From positions 1 to 9,307 of the forward strand of contig DRKH01000470.1 in assembly GCA_011051825.1 (NCBI GenBank): a stretch of DNA of 9,307 bases. Reading direction: 5' to 3'. The stretch is from Desulfobulbus sp. (GTDB taxonomy: Bacteria; Desulfobacterota; Desulfobulbia; Desulfobulbales; Desulfobulbaceae). Below the pieces are notes generated by a model that was given only the letters and a program-made list of their open reading frames with translations, made no database searches and was not told where the DNA came from. The translations under genes and the position numbers were made by a program. This document shows positions 7,210 to 9,307 of this stretch, piece by piece; within the stretch, counting starts at the first letter, position 1, and every line of letters starts with the position of its first letter.

Positions 7210-7315
7210 GCCGTGACGCCCTGTTTATTCGTTGCAGACAAATGGGGTCGATATTTTTACGAATCCATCAAGAAATGCCCAACTGTAGAAAAAAAAGGGT
7301 CATTGGGCAAGAGGT

Positions 7316-8251
7316 TCATTGGTTGTACAGCCGCTTCATCTGCTGAATTTCCTGCTGCAATCGCTGCCGCAATGCTTCGGGGCCGATAATCTCTGCCTCG
7401 GCTCCGAACTGGAGCACTTTCATAACCAGTTCCCGGTCATCGGCAACCGGCAGGCTGAGGAGGAGGCCACCGTCCTTTGCCTCAACTTTCTGGTCCTGGT
7501 GCCACTGCTGACGGCGGATAATTTCCGCCGCTGTTCCCGTAAATCTGATGGTTGCATGGTAGAGAACCGGTCCCTTGAAAATGCCAAAACTTTCGGTCAG
7601 CCAGCGGTCCTCCTGTTGCATGGCATGCTCAACCTGTGCTCCAGTCAGGATTGCCTCTTCCATCCGGGCAAGATGAAACATCCGTCGTTCCCCGCGAGTA
7701 TGGCACCAGGCCAGCAGGTACCAACGGCCCTGGTAGTTGACCAGTTTCATCGGATCAACCCTGCGTTCACTTTTTTTTCCGGTACCGCTACGGTAGCTGA
7801 GCTGGAGTTGCTGCTGCTCCCGAAGTGCGGCCAGGACCGATTTGAAGATCGTCCCGCAGATCCGTTCCTTTTCGATCCATTCACAGTGGAGAAGATCCTC
7901 GATATTTCTCCGACCGGGGAAGAGAACCCCCTGCAGCCTTTTTTTGATCTCTGCAAGTTCCGGCAGTTCGGCCAGTCCTGTTTCTTCGGCCAGATTGCCA
8001 AGCAGTCCCAGGATAAGGGTCATGGCCGGGCTGTCTTCAAAAGGGAGTTGAAAATTCTCCTGAGTATAGAAGAAACCGTTTTTTCGTTGATGAAAGGCCA
8101 GTGGAGCCTGCAGCCTGTCGCGGAGATAGGCGATATCGCGGTGGGCGGTTGCCGGCGAGATTTCAAATTCATTGATCAACACGGTTGTGTTGGGAAATCG
8201 TCCGGCCTGGATTTTTGCGTGGAAAAAATAAATGCGTTCAAGAAGAGACAT
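7316..8251 (-). CDS. WYL-domain transcriptional regulator (DeoR/YafY type HTH)
   Basis: 311 residues. The N-terminal winged helix-turn-helix (about 3-60) reads LINEFEISPATAHRDIAYLRD, the usual recognition-helix pattern of this family. The WYL domain (about 134-200) contains the run RRVDPMKLVNYQGRWYLLAW, then HLARM, matching the arginine, proline and W-Y-L positions of the family. A WCX-like C-terminal segment (225-305) follows, ending in a helix QRLQQEIQQMKRLYN. Length is normal for the family. WYL domains bind small or nucleic acid ligands and gate DNA binding; some members control phage-defence islands, others DNA repair or metabolism. Nothing next to this gene identifies its regulon. The start ATG 8251 is chosen because the HTH begins at once after it, although no Shine-Dalgarno is present: tandem heptads occupy that position. 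It diverges from the 120-residue orphan, which is a natural candidate target. Confidence 0.88.
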   Translation of the reverse strand: MSLLERIYFFHAKIQAGRFPNTTVLINEFEISPATAHRDIAYLRDRLQAPLAFHQRKNGFFYTQENFQLPFEDSPAMTLILGLLGNLAEETGLAELPELAEIKKRLQGVLFPGRRNIEDLLHCEWIEKERICGTIFKSVLAALREQQQLQLSYRSGTGKKSERRVDPMKLVNYQGRWYLLAWCHTRGERRMFHLARMEEAILTGAQVEHAMQQEDRWLTESFGIFKGPVLYHATIRFTGTAAEIIRRQQWHQDQKVEAKDGGLLLSLPVADDRELVMKVLQFGAEAEIIGPEALRQRLQQEIQQMKRLYNQ

Positions 8252-8255
8252 AATA

Positions 8256-8290
8256 TCAGGTGTCAGTTGTCAGATTTCAGGTGTCAGGAA
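8256..8290. repeat. five tandem TCAGNNN heptads immediately upstream of the WYL gene
   Basis: Units are TCAGGTG, TCAGTTG, TCAGATT, TCAGGTG and TCAGGAA, in perfect 7-base register. The 11-base unit TCAGGTGTCAG occurs at 8256-8266 and 8277-8287. The array starts four bases before the WYL start codon, so it covers the place of the ribosome binding site and leader. Confidence 0.8.
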
Positions 8291-8349
8291 AAACAGAAGT
8301 GCGGCCGTTTTTCTTGAAGAACAGCAAAAAAAACAGGGGGTCTATCGCT

Positions 8350-8378
8350 ATATGACAACCCTCCTCTGTTACAGTCAA
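8350..8378 (-). promoter_or_regulatory. weak candidate promoter for the WYL gene
   Basis: TTGACT (8378-8373) on the minus strand is a good -35, but the hexamer 17 bases further, TCATAT (8355-8350), matches only three of six consensus bases. It is placed about 100 bases upstream of the start codon and before the heptad array. An odd palindrome TTCTT-G-AAGAA at 8311-8321 lies between it and the gene and could be an operator. Confidence 0.25.
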
Positions 8379-8498
8379 GGAAAATAACAGGCAAGGCGGA
8401 CCGGATGTAGAGGTCACAGCCGTACTGCCCCATGAATATTCCTGCTATCCGTATTTCGTTACGTGCAGGTCTATTCCGTAACCCAGAGGAGGTTGGCC

Positions 8499-8861
8499 AT
8501 GGAATACAAGATGATTGTTCGACAGACAATGTTTGCTTTTAAACAGACCGGCAAGGGTGGTTTGAAACTCAAGTCGGTAAAGTTCCTGCGCGATTCCATC
8601 ATGAAAACGAAAAATGATCTGCTGCTGGTGACCGAAAACGATGAGGTACAGTTTTTCATCGGTGGTTCGACGCCTGTTGCCGATTTGAGCAGGGAACAGT
8701 TTTGCTTTGTGGCTGCGGCAACAAAGTTTTTTGGTCATCTTCCCGATCAGAAACAACTCCCGGTCTGGCTGTGGGCCGACAGCCTGGATATGTCGGCTGG
8801 AAGTTTGAAGACATCCGGGCGCAAAGGGAGGGAGGTCCGTGTTGAACCGGCTTTCTGCTGA
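8499..8861 (+). CDS. small protein of unknown function (120 residues)
   Basis: ATG 8499 is chosen because GAGGAGG lies seven bases upstream, a near-ideal ribosome binding site; an earlier TTG at 8463 has none. The stop is TGA 8859-8861. I do not recognise the family. The protein is basic at its start (MEYKMIVRQTMFAFKQTGKG), then a probable helix (SVKFLRDSIMK), two strand-like stretches (DLLLVTEN and EVQFFIGGS), a helix (SREQFCFVAAATKFFGH) and a W-rich LPVWLWADS, ending in a basic tail. It has no signal peptide or membrane segment, so it is probably a small soluble alpha/beta protein. A 6-bp inverted repeat GTTACG/CGTAAC (8458-8463 with 8477-8482) stands just before the ribosome binding site and could influence translation. 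Its neighbour in divergent orientation is the WYL regulator. The stop codon lies within a 7-base repeat that flanks a palindromic element, so insertion there left the reading frame intact. Confidence 0.6.
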   Translation: MEYKMIVRQTMFAFKQTGKGGLKLKSVKFLRDSIMKTKNDLLLVTENDEVQFFIGGSTPVADLSREQFCFVAAATKFFGHLPDQKQLPVWLWADSLDMSAGSLKTSGRKGREVRVEPAFC

Positions 8862-8862
8862 G

Positions 8863-9066
8863 GGAGGGTATCCACTTCACTCTCCTTGGACACTGGTTGG
8901 GTTAAGCGGTTTTCATGCTCCACGGTTGTTGGGTTCGCTGACACCAAAAGCCCTCAACACATTGAGTTTGCAGGAAATGAGCGAACCCAACATAATGAAG
9001 AGAAAGCTGCTCGCTTAACCCAACCTACGTATTTTGCATTTAGGAGAGCAGAGTGGATACCCCCTT
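8863..9066. mobile_element. MITE-like nested palindrome with 7-base flanking direct repeats
   Basis: Three paired arm segments nest in order: GGGTATCCACT (8866-8876) with AGTGGATACCC (9052-9062) and TCTCCT (8881-8886) with AGGAGA (9042-9047); GGTTGGGTTAAGCG (8895-8908) with CGCTTAACCCAACC (9012-9025), 14 of 14; TGTTGGGTTCGCT (8927-8939) with AGCGAACCCAACA (8980-8992), 13 of 13. A small CTCAA-CACA-TTGAG hairpin (8953-8966) sits at the centre. TGCTGAG occurs on both sides, at 8856-8862 and 9067-9073, as a target-site duplication would. It encodes no transposase, so it would be non-autonomous. GTTGGGTT-type palindromes are, to my recollection, common interspersed repeats in many bacterial genomes and give rise to spurious small reading frames. 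Confidence 0.65.
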
Positions 9067-9105
9067 TGCTGAGAATAGAACCAGCAGCGGGGATCTGAGG
9101 ACGTA

Positions 9106-9146
9106 CCCCTGTCGGAATCTGGAAAATATTTTTATTCCGACAGGGG
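9106..9146. repeat. perfect 13-bp inverted repeat
   Basis: CCCCTGTCGGAAT (9106-9118) and ATTCCGACAGGGG (9134-9146) are perfect complements around a 15-base loop that itself contains AAAATATTTT. Neither strand has a T tract after the stem, so a classical terminator is unlikely; it may be a small repeat or the remains of an element, or act as a factor-dependent 3' end for the 120-residue gene. Confidence 0.6.
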
Positions 9147-9161
9147 GGAAAGGTAAAAAAA

Positions 9162-9219
9162 CTGTAACTATTCAGATAAGGACACAATTTACGCAATACC
9201 GCAGCCTGTAACTGTTCAG
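9162..9219. repeat. 14-base near-identical direct repeat pair at the right end
   Basis: CTGTAACTATTCAG (9162-9175) and CTGTAACTGTTCAG (9206-9219) differ at one base and are spaced 44 bases apart. An 8-bp inverted repeat CATTTAAG/CTTAAATG (9238-9245 with 9278-9285) follows. No gene is convincing in 9074-9307; the pattern could be the edge of an insertion sequence lying beyond the window, but I cannot name it. Confidence 0.4.
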
Positions 9220-9307
9220 GAGTGCCTTAGATTTGTTCATTTAAGACTGTGAAGCGTACTTGTGCTACTCGAACTGGCTTAAATGGGCGAAGATGAGGTG
9301 CTCCTGA

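Noticed and set aside
6158..8317. Long plus-strand frames opposite the GlmU-like and WYL genes (6158-7081 and 7319-8317)
   Set aside because: Both are mirror images of genes with diagnostic motifs on the minus strand and lack ribosome binding sites or recognisable domains.
8954..9196. 80-residue minus-strand frame containing NAKYVGWVKRAAF
   Set aside because: It is the translation of the palindromic repeat; such V-G-W-V-K-R peptides are, to my recollection, typical false genes made by GTTGGGTT repeats.
8454..9307. Possibility of a CRISPR array or defence island at the right end
   Set aside because: The repeats are palindromic and not regularly spaced with unique spacers, and no cas, nuclease, methylase or toxin gene is present despite the WYL regulator.

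Overview
The window looks like chromosomal DNA from a Gram-negative, moderately GC-rich bacterium. Protein composition and gene types (an HD-GYP/HEAT-repeat pair, a single-domain AICAR transformylase, a shortened GlmU, a WYL regulator) suggest a Desulfobacterota (delta-proteobacterial, Desulfobulbales-like) genome. That placement is an inference from style, not from a marker gene. It carries five complete genes on the minus strand, one complete small gene on the plus strand, and the 3' part of one more plus-strand gene cut by the left edge.

Left part (1-4330): the tail of a Gfo/Idh/MocA-type oxidoreductase runs rightward and meets, across a bidirectional terminator near 673-716, a leftward two-gene operon. 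That operon has a good sigma-70-like promoter at 4302-4330, a 589-residue HEAT-repeat-like protein, and, overlapping it by 8 bases, a 543-residue HD-GYP protein (probable cyclic-di-GMP phosphodiesterase). The N-terminal ~100 residues of the two proteins resemble each other, which suggests a two-protein signalling module built on one duplicated domain.

Middle (4246-7138): a 454-base non-coding gap holds a large imperfect inverted repeat followed by a T tract, a candidate structured RNA. Then come purH, reduced to its AICAR transformylase domain, and a GlmU-like gene that keeps the uridylyltransferase domain but stops early in the left-handed beta-helix. Both are leftward housekeeping genes of purine and cell-envelope precursor synthesis. 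Each is shorter than the textbook bifunctional enzyme, so the missing activities must be encoded elsewhere or replaced.

Right part (7139-9307): a leftward WYL-domain transcription regulator has five tandem TCAGNNN heptads where its ribosome binding site would be expected. A divergent, unrecognised 120-residue protein with an excellent Shine-Dalgarno sequence follows. Its stop codon lies in a 7-base direct repeat flanking a ~204-bp nested palindrome, a MITE-like element. Beyond it lie a perfect 13-bp inverted repeat, a 14-base near-identical direct repeat pair, and no convincing gene to the end of the window. The right end therefore looks like an accumulation zone of small mobile or repeated DNA. 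No phage-defence operon, CRISPR array, rRNA or tRNA was recognised.
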